Assembly: GCF_019393635.1 (NCBI RefSeq)
Contig: NC_057861.1
Span: forward strand, 166,696,303-166,760,302
Length of the DNA stretch: 64,000 nucleotides
DNA from: Dromiciops gliroides
Lineage: Eukaryota; Chordata; Mammalia; Microbiotheria; Microbiotheriidae
Direction of reading: 5' to 3'
In this document: positions 33,810-45,483 of the stretch, piece after piece
How positions within the stretch are numbered: the first letter of the stretch is position 1
Layout: every line of letters begins with the position of its first letter
Notes under the pieces: generated by a model
Told to the model about the DNA's origin: nothing
Database searches by the model: none
What the model saw: the letters and a program-made list of their open reading frames with translations, nothing else
Made by a program: the position numbers and the translations under genes

Positions 33810-33990
33810 TATGCCTTGAGTTAAATCTGGCCTCAGGCACTTACTAGTTGTGTGACCCTGGGCAAATCTTTGAACCTCTTCCTTGGTTTTTTCATCTATA
33901 AAAAATGAGGATAATAGTAGTACTTACCTCCCAAGGTCTGAATCAAGAGTAGAAGATGTAAATTCACCAGGAAGTTGCTATAGTTCTATG
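33810..33990 (+). mobile_element. MIR-like SINE
   Basis: 'taaatctggcctcaggcac', 'tgtgaccctgggcaaatct' and 'tacttacctcccaaggtct' in MIR order. Confidence 0.66.
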
Positions 33991-34599
33991 ACTCCATAAA
34001 ATCCAAATAGGTCTATTACGAACTTTTATTATGGGTTTAAATTTAATACTGTTATCCATTCTGTTTTGTATTTTTTAAAATCTTATAGCAACTTCCAAAA
34101 ATGCAATCACTGCTACATAGTGTTAGCACTGAAAATTCACTATAGCCAAAATAGACTATGCACTATTCCTCACACCCTGTACTTTCCCACCTCTTTGACT
34201 TTGTTTTTACTGTTCCCTCTGCTTGGAATGAATCCCTGTCATACTTCCCCCTGCCTTCACTCCCACCTCATATTGGCAGGCATATTTAACTCTCAGATAT
34301 TTCTGCCAAAGCAAGTATTGCCAGGTGATGGGGGAGGTAGGAGGAAGAGAAGACCTTGTAGGCATACATAGGCTTCCTGAAACTCTCATCCATTCTATTG
34401 CACTCCAGTTTTCCCTCCAAATGGTATATTCCTTTTACCCTCCCTTTCCTGTCTTCTTTTAAGGTTTTAAAAATGTAACAAAATCACTCCTAGGCCTTCT
34501 ATCTTAATTAATTCCCTCTTTGACCTTGGATGCCATTAGAGTTCTGAGAAGTCATTTGAATCCCCAAGCCCTATCAGAACATAAACATTTCATCTTTGT
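33991..34599. other. No gene; unique sequence
   Basis: T/C-rich in part. No supported gene. Confidence 0.4.
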
Positions 34600-35590
34600 C
34601 CACTCCCTTCTGATTATGCACCCATATTTCCCTTTTTATTTTCCCTTAATTGCTATGTTAATTTAAAAATTTCTACTCAGTTCTGATCTTTTCATCAGGA
34701 ATGCTTGGAAGTCCTCTGGTTCCTTAAAGGTTCATTTACGTCCCCTGTACAATTATGAGTTGTAAGCCTAGATGCTTTTCCTTTTGGATTATATTCCAAG
34801 CTCTCCACTCCAGCTATAGTAATAAAATCTTGTGTGATCCTGACCGTGCCTCCTCAGTATCTGAATTCTTTCTTTTTGGATGCTTGCAATATTTTTTCCT
34901 GGATTTTGGCTATGATATTTATGGGAGTTTTTATTTTGGGATTTCTTTTAGGAGGTAACAGGGTTCTAGTAGATCTAAATAGTTTCTCTCTTTCTCTCTC
35001 TCTCTCATCATGGTTCTAAGTAGTAAAACAATTCTCTCCATGATCTATTTTCAGGTCAGCTGTTTTTGATACCTTACATTTTCTGCTGTTTGGGGCTTTC
35101 TTGTAATATTTCTTGATATTTTATAATCATTACTTTCTGTTTGATCTATTCTTATTTTCAAGAAGTCTGTTACTTAGATAAGGATTTGTGTCTCATACTG
35201 AGCTGTAAATTTTCAAATCTTCCTTCCAAGGCTCTCATTCTTGTCTAATTTTGAATTTCTAATTATTTTCTCATTTCTTTCCTAATCTAAAGCTCTCTTT
35301 TATATCAGTGTTTTTAAATCTTTAAAAAGGTTCATTTCTTCTAGAAATTCTAATTCAATTTGCATCCAACTTGTGCTTTTCTTTGAGGCTTTGCTTGTAG
35401 ATGTTTTGGAGTTATTTATTTTTCTTTTGGGTTTGTGTTTTGGGCATCCCTAACACCATAATAGCTCTTTATTATGGTAATCATCTTTGTTTACTCTTTT
35501 TTTCAGCCTTATTTCCTGAATTGGAACTTTGAATTAGGGTTTAGGTAGGCTCTGTGCATACTTCTGGAGGGACCATCAGGGTTTTGTTTG
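34600..35590 (-). mobile_element. L1 5' part with decayed ORF1
   Basis: Read on the minus strand, 'tggtgttagggatgcccaa', 'caagcaaagcctcaaagaa' and 'gaattagaatttctagaag' match, in order, what I recall of marsupial L1 ORF1 with its A-rich, Glu/Lys-rich coiled-coil part. Many stops, no usable frame. (ATTCT)n abuts its upstream end. Confidence 0.48.
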
Positions 35591-35597
35591 TTTTTTC

Positions 35598-35720
35598 ATT
35601 CTATTCTATTCTATTCTATTCTATTCTATTCTATTCTATTCTATTCTATTCTATTCTATTCTATTCTATTCTATTCTATTCTATTCTATTCTATTCTATC
35701 ATATTCTGTTCTGTTCTATT
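35598..35720. repeat. (ATTCT)n microsatellite
   Basis: About 20 uninterrupted pentamers, then degenerate GTTCT units. The pentamer is the same unit as the human ATXN10 SCA10 repeat, but there is no sign of that gene here. Confidence 0.97.
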
Positions 35721-37114
35721 GTCCTTCTACTATTTTCTCCAGGCATTAAGTACTATATTCTTCAAGGATCTCAGATGTGGCTGAGGCTTGAGATTTTTTT
35801 TTTAAATGTAATGCTCTCTGGAAGGTCTGATTTAGGGAAAAGTCTGTTTGCTCCCTTTCTGGTCAAATATTTGCGCCGTTTCTGACCCTAATTTAAGTAT
35901 AGACAATCCAACTAAAGGCTTGCCCCTAATTAGAAGTCTAATATACTGCTTCTGGCCCCAGGCCCTGCCAACTAGGTAGAAGGCTCTGTAGGTTTACCAA
36001 ATATAATTAATTATGTGTATGTTATATCCCCCTATGAGACTATAAGCTTTATGAAGGCAGAAACACCATCTTATATGAACTTTGTATCTATCTACCTTCA
36101 ATACCCTTTGTATAAGTGCTTATTGAATTACAGCTCACTACTAACAGAAGTTACTTCCCCTTATTCTTCTTGTAATATTTCATCTCAGTCCAAGTGACTA
36201 TCTATCAGTGGAAATTGAAAAGGCAAGATTGTTGTACCATAACTGTATTGAGTCTGTAAAGTTTCTGCACCTTTGACTCACAGATATGAGGTCTGCAAAT
36301 CTGATGGAGTTAGAAATTGGCTTTATCTGTCATAAGCAAGAATAAATGAGCAAAAAAATCTGCATTTTTAATAAAAAATGACACTTCAGGGCCCCAAGCT
36401 TTTTAGCACAATTAAAGTCCAGGTGAGGAGAAGGTAAAGCAGCTTGTCTGAAAAGTACAAGTTTCTTTTCTCCAGCTTTATTCAGCAATAACCTTACAAT
36501 TGGAGCTGGCACATTAATCCTTAAAGGAAAGTCGAAGGGCTCAATTTCTGAATATTAAGTACCTCATTATTAAAGCTTCTGACCCTTTGCTTCAGCTGTG
36601 TTTCAATGTAGGTATAAAAAGGAGCCACTCATTAAAGTCCATCAACAAGCTCATCATTTACAATGTCTCTTTCCTGGACTACTGTACCTCCAATGTCCTA
36701 ATTTTCTTTCTAATTGTCATTTTACATTTCCACTGAAGACATTATATTAATCTTCCAGATGAGTCTTTCATACTTGGCCACTCAATATTCTGGCATATTT
36801 GGGCCAGGCCTTGGGCTAGAGATAAGATGAAGCTCAATGATTAGTAGCCAACTCTTATATTGCTGCACCTTTCTGTAACAATGAGCTGTCATGATCCTAG
36901 CTAGATTCTTCTCCCAGGTTTGGAGATTCCCAATTGTGCACTGTCATTTTGTATTGGTAGGGGGAAAAAGTGGGATCAGATGAGCTCCTTGGATCAGATA
37001 ACCAGAATAAACCAAGCTTCCTAGAGGAGGAAACAACTCTCTTTGATGTCAACAGAAGTCAAAGTTGGGAAGGATTGGAGGTGAAATCCAATAGTAAGTC
37101 CTGATAACACCATC
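35721..37114. other. No gene; unique sequence
   Basis: A TATA-like GGTATAAAAAGG at about 36611-36622 stands alone without other promoter signs. No frame or repeat supported. Confidence 0.42.
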
Positions 37115-37274
37115 AGATATAGATATATATAGATATAGATATATGTGTGTGTATAGATATAGATATAGATATAGATATAGATATAGATATAGATATAGAT
37201 ATAGATATAGATATAGATATAGATATAGATATAGATATAGATATAGATATAGATATAGATATAGATATATGTAT
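37115..37274. repeat. (GATATA)n microsatellite
   Basis: About 20 hexamers, nearly perfect from 37154 to 37268, with a TGTGTGTG interruption at about 37144. The minus strand reads as a long Ile-Tyr repeat, an artefact. Confidence 0.97.
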
Positions 37275-37659
37275 AAAACTCATGGACCATAAGTCAACTT
37301 TCTAAATTCCTGCCAAGCAAAGCAAACAAGTCACAGTATGATATGGCAACCAAGAAAGCTAATGAAATCATAGGATTCTTTAAAAAAAAAGAACACCATA
37401 AAGTCAAAGACTAGGAACGTGATGAGACCCAGTGTACTCTGCCCCATCAGAGCACATCTGGATTAATGTGTTCAGTTTGAGGTACCACATTTTAGGAAAG
37501 ACATTGATAGTGTGAAGCACATCTTGAGAGGGCAACCAGGCTGATAAGTCTCAAGTTCAAGTACAGGTAAAGGACTAGACATGTTTAGCTTGGAGAAGAA
37601 AGAACAGTGGTGTTTCATCAAGGAAACGTACCGTTTCATGAGGAAACAAAGCAGGGAAC

Positions 37660-38032
37660 TGTAACGATTGGAATGACGCCACCTGCTGGAGACTTATTGT
37701 AGAAGAGTTCAGCCCATGAAGCGAAGGTCTTTGAGGGCAAGACCAAGAGTCTTTTCTTTGGCGTCAGGAAGTGACTCGGGCTAGTGGGAGGAGGAAGGAA
37801 GAGACTGGCACTCGGTCTCACTCTCTTTCTTTGGGACTCTGGTAGAGAGGGGAGCTAGAAATGTGCTCTCCCTTTAATAGATAGGGATCTAGGCCTTTCT
37901 CTCTCTCTTTGCCAAATTCTTATTCTCCTTAATAAATGCTTAAAAGTCTAACTCTTGCTAAAGCTTATAATTTATTGGCGACCACTCATTAGATATTTTA
38001 GACAGACTAGCTAGAATTTTAGCCCTTAACAG
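37660..38032 (+). mobile_element. Solo LTR, group A (copy 1), inserted in CR1 relic
   Basis: Begins TGTAACGATTGGAATGACG and closes in TTAGCCCTTAACA. AATAAATG lies at about 37931, followed by a U5-like 'gctaaagcttataatttat'. AGGGAAC occurs on both sides (37653-37659 and 38033-38039), but one or two bases separate the canonical CA end from the right copy, so the exact 3' edge is unsure. Closely similar to the LTR at 38386. No interior survives. Younger than the CR1 copy it interrupts. Confidence 0.75.
37678..37689 (-). promoter_or_regulatory. CTCF-type core in LTR copy 1
   Basis: GCCACCTGCTGG matches the reverse CTCF core GCCMYCTRSTGG, 18 bp inside the LTR. Confidence 0.45.
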
Positions 38033-38089
38033 AGGGAACAAGATAGTTGTCTTCAAATATTTGTAGGGCTGCCACATAGCACTGTGCAA

Positions 38090-38385
38090 ACACAGTGCTA
38101 AGTACTGGAGATACAAATACAAAAATGAAATCACCCTTGCTCTCTGGGTGGGAATGGGGGAAAACATGAAAATATGTAAGTATATATGGAATATATGCAA
38201 AATGGATACCAAGTAGTTTGAGCAGGAAGGCTTCTAGTAGCTGGGGAGATCAGGAAAGATTCCATGTAGAAGATATGGTAGGATCTGAATCCTGACGGAA
38301 AGCAGGGATTCTAAGAGTCAGATGTGAGAAACAAGAGCATTATAGACATTTAGGGGAGAGAGAGCAGAGGCAAGGAGTACGTCAG
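38090..38385 (+). mobile_element. L2-like and unnamed old repeat sequence
   Basis: 'gtgctaagtactggagata' and 'tgctctctgggtggg' are L2-like. 'gggagatcaggaaagattc' resembles the unnamed repeat at 9791. The next LTR is inserted in it. Confidence 0.45.
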
Positions 38386-38728
38386 TGTAACAATTAGAAT
38401 GATGCCACCTGCTGGAGACTTACTGTAGGAAACCTCCGCCATGAGGAGAAGGCACCTGAGGACAAGACATGTGGCTTTTCTTTGGCGGGAGGAAGAGGGG
38501 GTGAGGCTGGGTCTCTCGCTCTCTTTCGCCAGAACTCTGGAGAGCGGAGCAGAACTGTAGCTCCCTGAGATAGACAGCTGAATCTAGGCCTCTTTCTCTT
38601 TCTCTTCACCAAATTCTTATCCTCCTTAATAAAAGCTTAAAAGTCTAACTCTTGCTAAAGCTTCTAATTTATTGGCAACCACTCATTAGATATTTTAGAC
38701 AGACTAGGTAGATTTTTAGCCCCTTGCA
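38386..38728 (+). mobile_element. Solo LTR, group A (copy 2), 4-bp TSD
   Basis: TGTAACAATTAGAATGATG to TTAGCCCCTTGCA, flanked by TCAG at 38382-38385 and 38729-38732. AATAAAAG near 38629. It shares most of its length with copy 1, including 'cactcattagatattttag' and 'acagactag'. A fossil with no interior. Confidence 0.82.
38404..38415 (-). promoter_or_regulatory. CTCF-type core in LTR copy 2
   Basis: GCCACCTGCTGG at the same LTR position and orientation as in copy 1. Confidence 0.45.
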
Positions 38729-38780
38729 TCAGCATCAACAGATAAGTCAGTATGTCAAGCTGATAGAGTATATGGAAACA

Positions 38781-38888
38781 GTGATGATGATGGTGGTGAT
38801 GATGGAGATGACAATGATGATGATGAAGATGACAACGACAATGATGATGATTGTGCTGGTGGTGATGCTGATCACAACAATGATAATG
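38781..38888. repeat. Imperfect (GAT)n/(GAC)n trinucleotide-rich tract
   Basis: GATGATGGTG and GACAACGAC variants mixed. Older and more degenerate than the other arrays. Confidence 0.85.
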
Positions 38889-38889
38889 A

Positions 38890-39530
38890 CTAGAAAGGTC
38901 CAGATTGTAAAGATCTTTAAATGTCAGGTTTTTAAAAAAAAAAAATCTTCCTATAGATAATAGGGAGCCATTTCAATTTTTTTTTAAATATACGGATCAT
39001 GTGGACAGATTTTTATGTTAGGAAAATCACTTTGTTGGAGAATGGATTGGAATGGGAAGAGACTTGAGGTAGGGATACCAAGGCTATAACAATAATCCAG
39101 GCAGGAGGTGATGAGGACATGAATTTAGGTAGTAACTGTGTGAGTAGAGAGAATGGGATATATGCCAGAGATGTTGTGGAGATAGAAATAATATCTCTTT
39201 GCAACTGATTAGATATGTGGGAAAAGGGAGTATGAGGAACTGAAGTTGTAAACCTTGGTGACTAGATGGATGGTGGTGGCCTCAGCAGTAATAAAGAAAT
39301 TTGGGAGAAAGATGGATTGGGGGAGGGGGGCAAGGAGAAAGCTAATGAATTCTGTTTTGGACTTGCTAAGTTTGAAATACCTACATTATATCCAGTTTGA
39401 AATTGTCCAATTGGCAGGTCATTATATAGGACTAGAGCTCAGCTGAGAGACAAGGACTTTATATATAGATCTGCAAGTCATCAGCATAGAGAGAATAATT
39501 AAACCCTTGGGAGCTGATGAAGTCACAAAG
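38890..39530. repeat. Ancient dispersed repeat, same unnamed type as 9791
   Basis: 'gaaaggtccagattgtaaa', 'gataatagggagccatttc', 'tttatgttaggaaaatcac', 'ataacaataatccaggcag' and 'tctgttttggacttgctaa' form a familiar mammalian block series whose Repbase name I cannot recall. Frames here are not genes. Confidence 0.5.
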
Positions 39531-39599
39531 AGAAAATGTGTAGGAAAAAGGGGGGAAATGGAATTCTATTGTTCTGATTGGCCCCTGGGAAGAACTAGA

Positions 39600-39770
39600 T
39601 TCTAAGGGTATAGGTTACAAAGAGACAAATAATTAGAGCTATTTACAAGTACAATCAGGTGTATTAGGAAGTAATGAGTTCACCCTCACCTGAGGTCTTC
39701 AATCAAAGGTATATTGTTGAGGTGATTTTTGTTCAGGAATAGATTGACCTGTGATTTTTCCTCCAGCCCA
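39600..39770 (+). mobile_element. CR1/L3-type LINE 3' end
   Basis: 'cacctgaggtcttcaatca', 'aaggtatattgttgaggtg' and 'tgttcaggaatagattgac' follow the CR1 3' order. Confidence 0.55.
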
Positions 39771-40093
39771 GAGAATTCTTCAAAGAGTCACTCTTGGCTT
39801 ACAATCACAAAAGATTAGCTCTTTAACAGGCCCCTGGGTGTAGTCAGCAGCCACTGCAGAGTACAGAAGCAAGGGAATTCACCAGGACCAGCTTTAATGA
39901 ATGAGTGAACTATTTCAAATCGGCCCCAAACATGCCAGGAGAAGCTGTTCACTCTTTCAGAGCCTACATAAAAAAGCACAAATATCATAATGATGAACTG
40001 TTTGCCTTGGAGATAAGAATCTATCCCTCTGGTCATTCGGAGGTAGATGACATTCTACTCTGGGTGGGGAATTCAAGATCAAAAGCCAACAAA

Positions 40094-40244
40094 CTAGGGG
40101 CAGTTAGGTGGAGCAGTGGATAAAGCACTGATCCTAGATTCAGGAGGACCTGAGCTCAAATCCGGCCTCAGATACTTGACACTTACTAACTGTGTGACCC
40201 TGGGCAAGTCACTTAACTTTCATTGCCCCACCAAAAAAGGGGAA
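40094..40244 (+). mobile_element. WSINE1-like SINE, perfect 13-bp TSD
   Basis: AAAAGCCAACAAA is exact at 40081-40093 and 40245-40257. Confidence 0.93.
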
Positions 40245-40257
40245 AAAAGCCAACAAA

Positions 40258-42404
40258 TTGGTTTCCACCTTCTCATTTTGCATAAAAATTGCTTCAGTTC
40301 TTTGTTACCCCATACTCCTAAATTGAAAGCCCTCTATGCCTTTCCTTCTGCCTACTAATGTTTCACCAAGAGGGACTTTCTATAGAGGAGGGCCAAGGGG
40401 TGAACCATAACTGTTTGTGTTTCTATTCGTGTAATTTCACTGTAGAAAATTTATTGTCAATATATACCAGTCCTCCCAAGCCAGACATATCATTCCATTC
40501 CCCAAGTAATTTCTTTTACTTTAATCAGATTTTACAATTGGTTGTTCTTGTTGTCACTGGGAAATTGATCAGACAGATCCATAGTCCCCACCTTTTCCCT
40601 TGCTTGGTAAACATGTTTCATAGCCCAGCGCAACCATCTTTCTCTTTGTCTGTGTCTGGTTACAGAATTAATGCAGGAGGCTGCCCTGGTAAGATTCAGC
40701 CCAGGTATCATGGGCCTGGGTTAAGTTATTAACTATTAGGTGATGGGAGTAATTAGACCCCAGCAATCAAATACAAAGAAGCAAATTTACACTTCAGGTA
40801 AAAATTAATTTATCTATTGGCACAAAACTAGGAGAACTCCTCTACAAGCTGGCACTTCTGCTGCAAGTGAAAATAAAAATGCTTGAAGACCATATGCCCA
40901 CAATTTCATTCAATGGTTGGATGAAAGCATGTCACAGGGATCACCCAGTCAAACTGCAAGGCAGGGGGGTTGGAATTTGGAGAAGGAATAAAAGTCTGAA
41001 CATCCCCATCTGACAATCAGATGCCATCCATCACTGTCAACTCTAGCCTATATCCTAGAAATTCCTACATGGAAACTTGGATTGGAGAAACCCAAGTCAT
41101 CTTCCAGGAGTTAAAAATATTTTCCTTTTTCTATTACATCCACAGCCCTAGCAAGATACGTGAATGTGTTTCTATTCTATATTGGAAAAAACATTTAGGT
41201 ATTGAGTAGATGAATCCCATGAATTCCAGGGATATGCATTTTTATAGGTTTGTGGATGGAAGAAAGGATACTAGTATTTTGGCTTTAAAGAGAAATTAGA
41301 AGCAGCGTTAATGATTTTTACAGTGCCAAGAATAATTCAACCAACAGGATTGAGGAGGGCCACACACACCTGGACCATTCTACTAAAGCCAAACTGAATT
41401 ATGGAATTCTGATCATTGCCCAGGATCTGTCCCTAAGCTTAGCCACCCAAAACACAAAAGGTCCTATTCTTGCCGCCAGACTTTACACTGCTGAAATAAT
41501 AATGCAAAGTGAGAAATTGAAGCCTCAAGGAGAGCAACAAGCTAACAGAGCCACAGTCTGACTCCAGGTCCCAAACGCCAGTCCCCAGCCAGAGGATGCA
41601 GTGCCAACGGGCTGTGTGCCAAATTAAAACCAGATCTCAGTGTTATGGTTCAAGTATTAAAGATGCCCTGAGATTTGGGTGAACCTGACTAATGGACTAA
41701 TGGAAAACATATGGTAGGTTGTGGGGTTTTGTGCGTCTTTATGGGGGGGGGGGGCGGGGAGTTACTCCAGAGTTTCCATTTTTACTTCAGTCAGGGAAAG
41801 AGCTCCCAGAATGAAGGATTTGGGGTTGCCTGAGGCATGAGATCATGTAGCACCCACTGAGGCTTTAAATGAGAGCTAGAAAGATTCCCAGCTTCTTTAG
41901 GCCCAAACGAGGCATCACCCTGTCGTCTTAAGCTGCAAAGTCTGCTCTGGAGTTCAATATTACAACTCTCCAGCTAACTGATCAACTTCTTCCTGCTGCC
42001 CCTGTGAGCTTCAAATTTGAGAAGTGAAACTTAACATTTTACCTCTGCAGGGGGGAAGGGGCGGGGGAACAGCCCTCTTCTTGTCTGGTTTGTCCGAGGG
42101 TGCTCTGGATGGCATTTTGAGACACACACATACACACCCCGCCATCATGAAGAGTTTTATGGTTCCTTTCTTTGCATCGGTTCTCTTATACCCCAGCTGC
42201 AGCAGCAAATGGCCCACACACACTGCTTGCAAGGATGACAAATTGGAATTGCTTTACCAGAGTTGCGGTGAGGTCTTTAAAATCATCCATTTGGGTTTAT
42301 GGTAAAATGAAGGCTGCCGGCAGAGGGGAGGAAACTCTTAGTGGGAGGAGGGGGGTGAGCACTACCATCAAACCCTCTTTTCCTGCTGTCTAGTGTGGGC
42401 CTTG
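40258..42404. other. No gene; long repeat-poor unique stretch
   Basis: Octamer-like words ('aataatgcaaag' near 41498). A G-rich run at about 41740-41760. No frame is convincing. 41300-42330 is a candidate for conserved non-coding sequence. Confidence 0.4.
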
Positions 42405-42600
42405 TTCCTTTGGAAGGAAAGAAAAGGAAAGATGCAAAGGAGAGAGAAGGAAAGGGTAAAAAGGCATAGAGGGGAAGACATACAGAGAGGGAGAAAAGAA
42501 GGCAGAGTAGGGGAAGAAAAGGGAAGAGGAGGGCAGAGAAGAGTAGAAGGGGAGAATGGAGAGAGAGAGGAAGAGGAAAGAGATGGAGGAGAGAGATCCT
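42405..42600. repeat. Purine-rich (GGAAAG/GAGA) tract
   Basis: Nearly 200 bases almost free of C and T on the plus strand. Frames inside are artefacts of composition. Confidence 0.85.
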
Positions 42601-43151
42601 TTTACCCAGGAGAGCTCTCAAAACAAAAATAATTGATCTAACAAAGTATATAAGTTTACTAGATTGAAATAAGGAAAAGCATGCACTACCAGTTCAAACA
42701 CAATCTAACAACACACAGTTATATAACTGTGGTGTTTTTCAAGTTTATTGGATTTGCAGTTTGTATGAAAATAATATTTTTCCTCCATGTTAGTAATCAT
42801 GTCAAAATGGGTGAAGGCGCCTGTAAATTCCTTCCCTCTTCACCAATTCTGGGGCTTAAGGTAGTTCAAGATCTTACCAGATCTTGAATCCGGTGCTCCC
42901 TCCAGCTCCGGGATTTGTTGTCCTGGGCTCCAGGTTGTCCTGGGTAGAAGGGAGATGAAGAGCCTTTCATTAAGCCAGTGATGGTACTTGGTCCTTCCTG
43001 CCTAAGATAAGAGAGTACACACACAGAACAGAATGGGAGGGTTTCCTGGCTGCCTTTGAACTCCTGGTGGAATTTGTCCCAAGTAATGAAAAGGACCACG
43101 TAGTTGAATCACTTGCAGGATACCCAGGACACAGTTAAAACTACCTGACTT
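42601..43151. other. No gene; unique sequence
   Basis: Nothing recognised. A short direct repeat 'atcttaccagatcttg' at about 42870. Confidence 0.4.
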
Positions 43152-43284
43152 TCTTTTCTTTTTTTTTCCTTTCCTTTCCTTTCCTTTCCTTTCCTTTCCT
43201 TTCCTTTCCTTTCCTTTCCTTTCCTTTCCTTTCCTTTCCTTTCCTTTCCTTTCCTTTCCTTTCCTTTCCTTTTCTTTTCCTTCT
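43152..43284. repeat. (CCTTT)n microsatellite
   Basis: Uninterrupted pentamers at about 43168-43270, with looser T/C ends. Confidence 0.97.
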
Positions 43285-43479
43285 ACTCCTTCCCAAAAGG
43301 AAAGGAACATTAGGTTGGCTCCACTTCACAAAAGAAAGAATGCCAAAATACTGTCTTCTTTTCATGTACATGAAGGGACAACAAGACTGAAAACAAATGA
43401 GCAAGTCAGAGGTTCTTTCTTGGATTCATGCTCATATAAGAGATTCTTCTAAGCTTTCTCATCTGTAAAATGGTGATAT

Positions 43480-43595
43480 TATAGACAGACAGATAGATGG
43501 ATGGATTGGTGGATGGATGGATGGATGGATGGATGGATGGATGGATGGATGGATGGATGGATGGATGGATGGATGGATGGATGGATGGATGGATA
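43480..43595. repeat. (GGAT)n microsatellite
   Basis: About 21 perfect ATGG units (43511-43594) after degenerate AGAC/AGAT units. Confidence 0.97.
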
Positions 43596-44120
43596 TAAAG
43601 CATTATAAAAATGTTAGCCATCAACATGTTTTATGTTCCATGGTTGTCTTATCTCCCAGACTTTGTCTTTTTATTCTCATCTCTGCCTTATGAATGGATT
43701 CCAATACATGTCTTGAGGTATTAGGGGCAAGTGGAGAAAGCACTCAACCTTCCAACAAGCAACCACCCATCCCAGGATAAATATCTTCTGGCCAAACAGC
43801 AAGATGAAGTTGGGAAGCATCCCCTTGTCAGCCAGGATCTTGGCCTGAATATGAGAGCTAAGTGGAAGGAATTCCTTTGGAAAGATGTTTCTTATGAAAG
43901 AAGAAATTTTGCCCAAGCTAGTAAATCTGGGCAAATCTGGCCTTGAGGAGATTGTAAAGCTAAAATTTACTACATTTCCTGTGAAGCAACTAGGGCAAAA
44001 TTCAGGAGGATTTGGTCATCAAGCAGACACTTTGGACTAGGAGGCAAAGGAATTAGGCTTGTTTTCCAGCTTGACTACAGGAAGTGGGGCTGATTCTTGA
44101 CCACTATTTCTAGGTTTTTC
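43596..44120. other. No gene; unique sequence
   Basis: Overlapping 71- and 85-codon frames on opposite strands, neither recognised. Confidence 0.4.
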
Positions 44121-44124
44121 TATC

Positions 44125-44330
44125 TCTCCAGGGCTGGAAGCAGTGGCATATAGTGGATAGAGAGCTGGTCTCAGAACCAGAAAAGTCAAGACCTCCTCGA
44201 ACACTTTCCAACTGTGTGACTATGGGCAAACCATTGAAACTCTCAGAGAGGCAGTTCTCTGAAGCTATAAATTGAAGAGAGGATGTTGATTCTTATTGGT
44301 AGAGGGAGTCTCCTCCCTTAGATGTATACT
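44125..44330 (+). mobile_element. tRNA-derived SINE, second family ('Y'), copy 1
   Basis: Head 'ggcatatagtggatagaga' and 'ctcagaaccagaaaagtca', middle 'actgtgtgactatgggcaa', and a distinctive tail 'tattggtagagggagtctc'. The tail separates it from the WSINE1-like and MAR1-like families. Confidence 0.6.
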
Positions 44331-44334
44331 ACTG

Positions 44335-44490
44335 AAGTTCTCAAAAGACAAGGCAATAAGCATACTATGTGTGGGGCGCTGTGCTAAGCACTGGGATTAC
44401 AAACACAAGCAAAAATGAAAGCAGTTCCTTCCCTCAAGGAGTTTATATTCTAACGTGGGAACAGAAAAATAAAAGAGGGCTAAAGGGAGG
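44335..44490 (+). mobile_element. L2-like fragment
   Basis: 'gcgctgtgctaagcactgg' and 'ctcaaggagtttatattct'. Confidence 0.6.
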
Positions 44491-44604
44491 GAAGAGGAGA
44501 GAAGGTACCCAAGAAGGAACATGGTGGCAAAGTCTAGAGAGGCAACAGCATCTCAACAAAGGGAATGAACTGTGACCAGCCTGGGCCCATTCCCAAAATG
44601 GAGG

Positions 44605-44690
44605 TCCTCAAAGGACATGACGATTGTTGTTTGTCCTTCATTCTCAAAGAGGATCAATGACATCACAAGAGTCCCCATGGGAGAAGGGCA
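44605..44690. repeat. Dispersed repeat 'X', copy 3 (short)
   Basis: 'ttgtttgtccttcattctc' and 'aaagaggatcaatgacatc' match the start of copy 1. Confidence 0.6.
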
Positions 44691-44884
44691 CCAGCATTGG
44701 TTTAATGGATGTTCCAGGGTAAAAAGGACCCAGGCACCAAAGGAAGACATTAGATCTTTTTCAGATAAAATTATTTATATGCTTACTTCCTCAATCTTGT
44801 GCTTGTGAAACAAAAAATTTTAATTCTAAGTATAATGATTACATTTATGATGATTAAATTTCATCATATTAACTTCTAGAAGTG

Positions 44885-45285
44885 GTGTGGTATAGTGAAT
44901 AAGACCTGACCTCAGAGTCAGGAAGACCTGGGTTCAAATCTCCCTTCTGACACATTCTGGACAAGGAATTTAACCTTATTATCGAACAGGCTGCATGCTG
45001 TCCACATTTTCTAGTGCAGCCTGAACCAGATTAAATTTAATTGAGAGATATTTTTAAAAATAAAATAAAACACAGATAATATTACATTTTAAAATTAAAC
45101 CAATATGGAGCCAGCAGGGATCCTTATATATGGATTAGTAGCCCCTGTTTTTATTTGAGTTTAATGCCACCTCTCTAGGCAACTCTCAAAGACTGTAAGT
45201 CACAGAGGAGGTGTCAGACCTCTTCACTAGGTAGAGATCCCTATTTCAATGGAATCACAGGCAGATTCCCATTTCTAAGAAATCC
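44885..45285 (+). mobile_element. SINE family 'Y', copy 2, split by a DNA-transposon relic
   Basis: Head 'ctgacctcagagtcaggaa' and 'gacctgggttcaaatctcc' lie left of 44985. The tail 'gcaactctcaaagactgta' and 'caatggaatcacaggcaga' resumes after about 45164. Confidence 0.6.
44985..45163. mobile_element. Non-autonomous hAT-like DNA transposon relic
   Basis: 'aacaggctgcatgctgtcc', 'tctagtgcagcctgaacca', 'gccagcagggatccttata' and 'agcccctgtttttatttga' form an insert inside SINE 'Y'. I recall this type as an old hAT-derived MITE. Clean ends and an 8-bp duplication are not visible. Confidence 0.45.
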
Positions 45286-45384
45286 TGTAGGGTATCAGGG
45301 TCCTCTTTATCTACTCTGAGGAAACTATCTCAAGATATTTGAATTAAAATGGTAACTCGAGGGTTTTATTTCCCATTATGGAGC

Positions 45385-45407
45385 AAGAAATAATGAGTAT
45401 ATTGCAA

Positions 45408-45483
<76 letters not shown>

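Larger units (their letters stand above)
37360..38075 (+). mobile_element. CR1/L3-type LINE relic, split by a solo LTR
   Basis: 'cccagtgtactctgcccca', 'ggtaccacattttaggaaa', 'agagggcaaccaggctgat' and 'gtttagcttggagaagaaa' lie before the LTR. 'aagatagttgtcttcaaat' and 'atttgtagggctgccacat' continue the same consensus after it. Confidence 0.7.

Noticed and set aside
36611-36622. TATA-box-like GGTATAAAAAGG
   Set aside because: Isolated in AT-rich DNA with no initiator, CpG enrichment or downstream frame.
37021-37290. Ile-Tyr repeat protein on the minus strand
   Set aside because: Direct translation of the (GATATA)n microsatellite.
40358-40732. 124-codon plus frame
   Set aside because: No domain or codon pattern, and no splice or retrocopy hallmarks.
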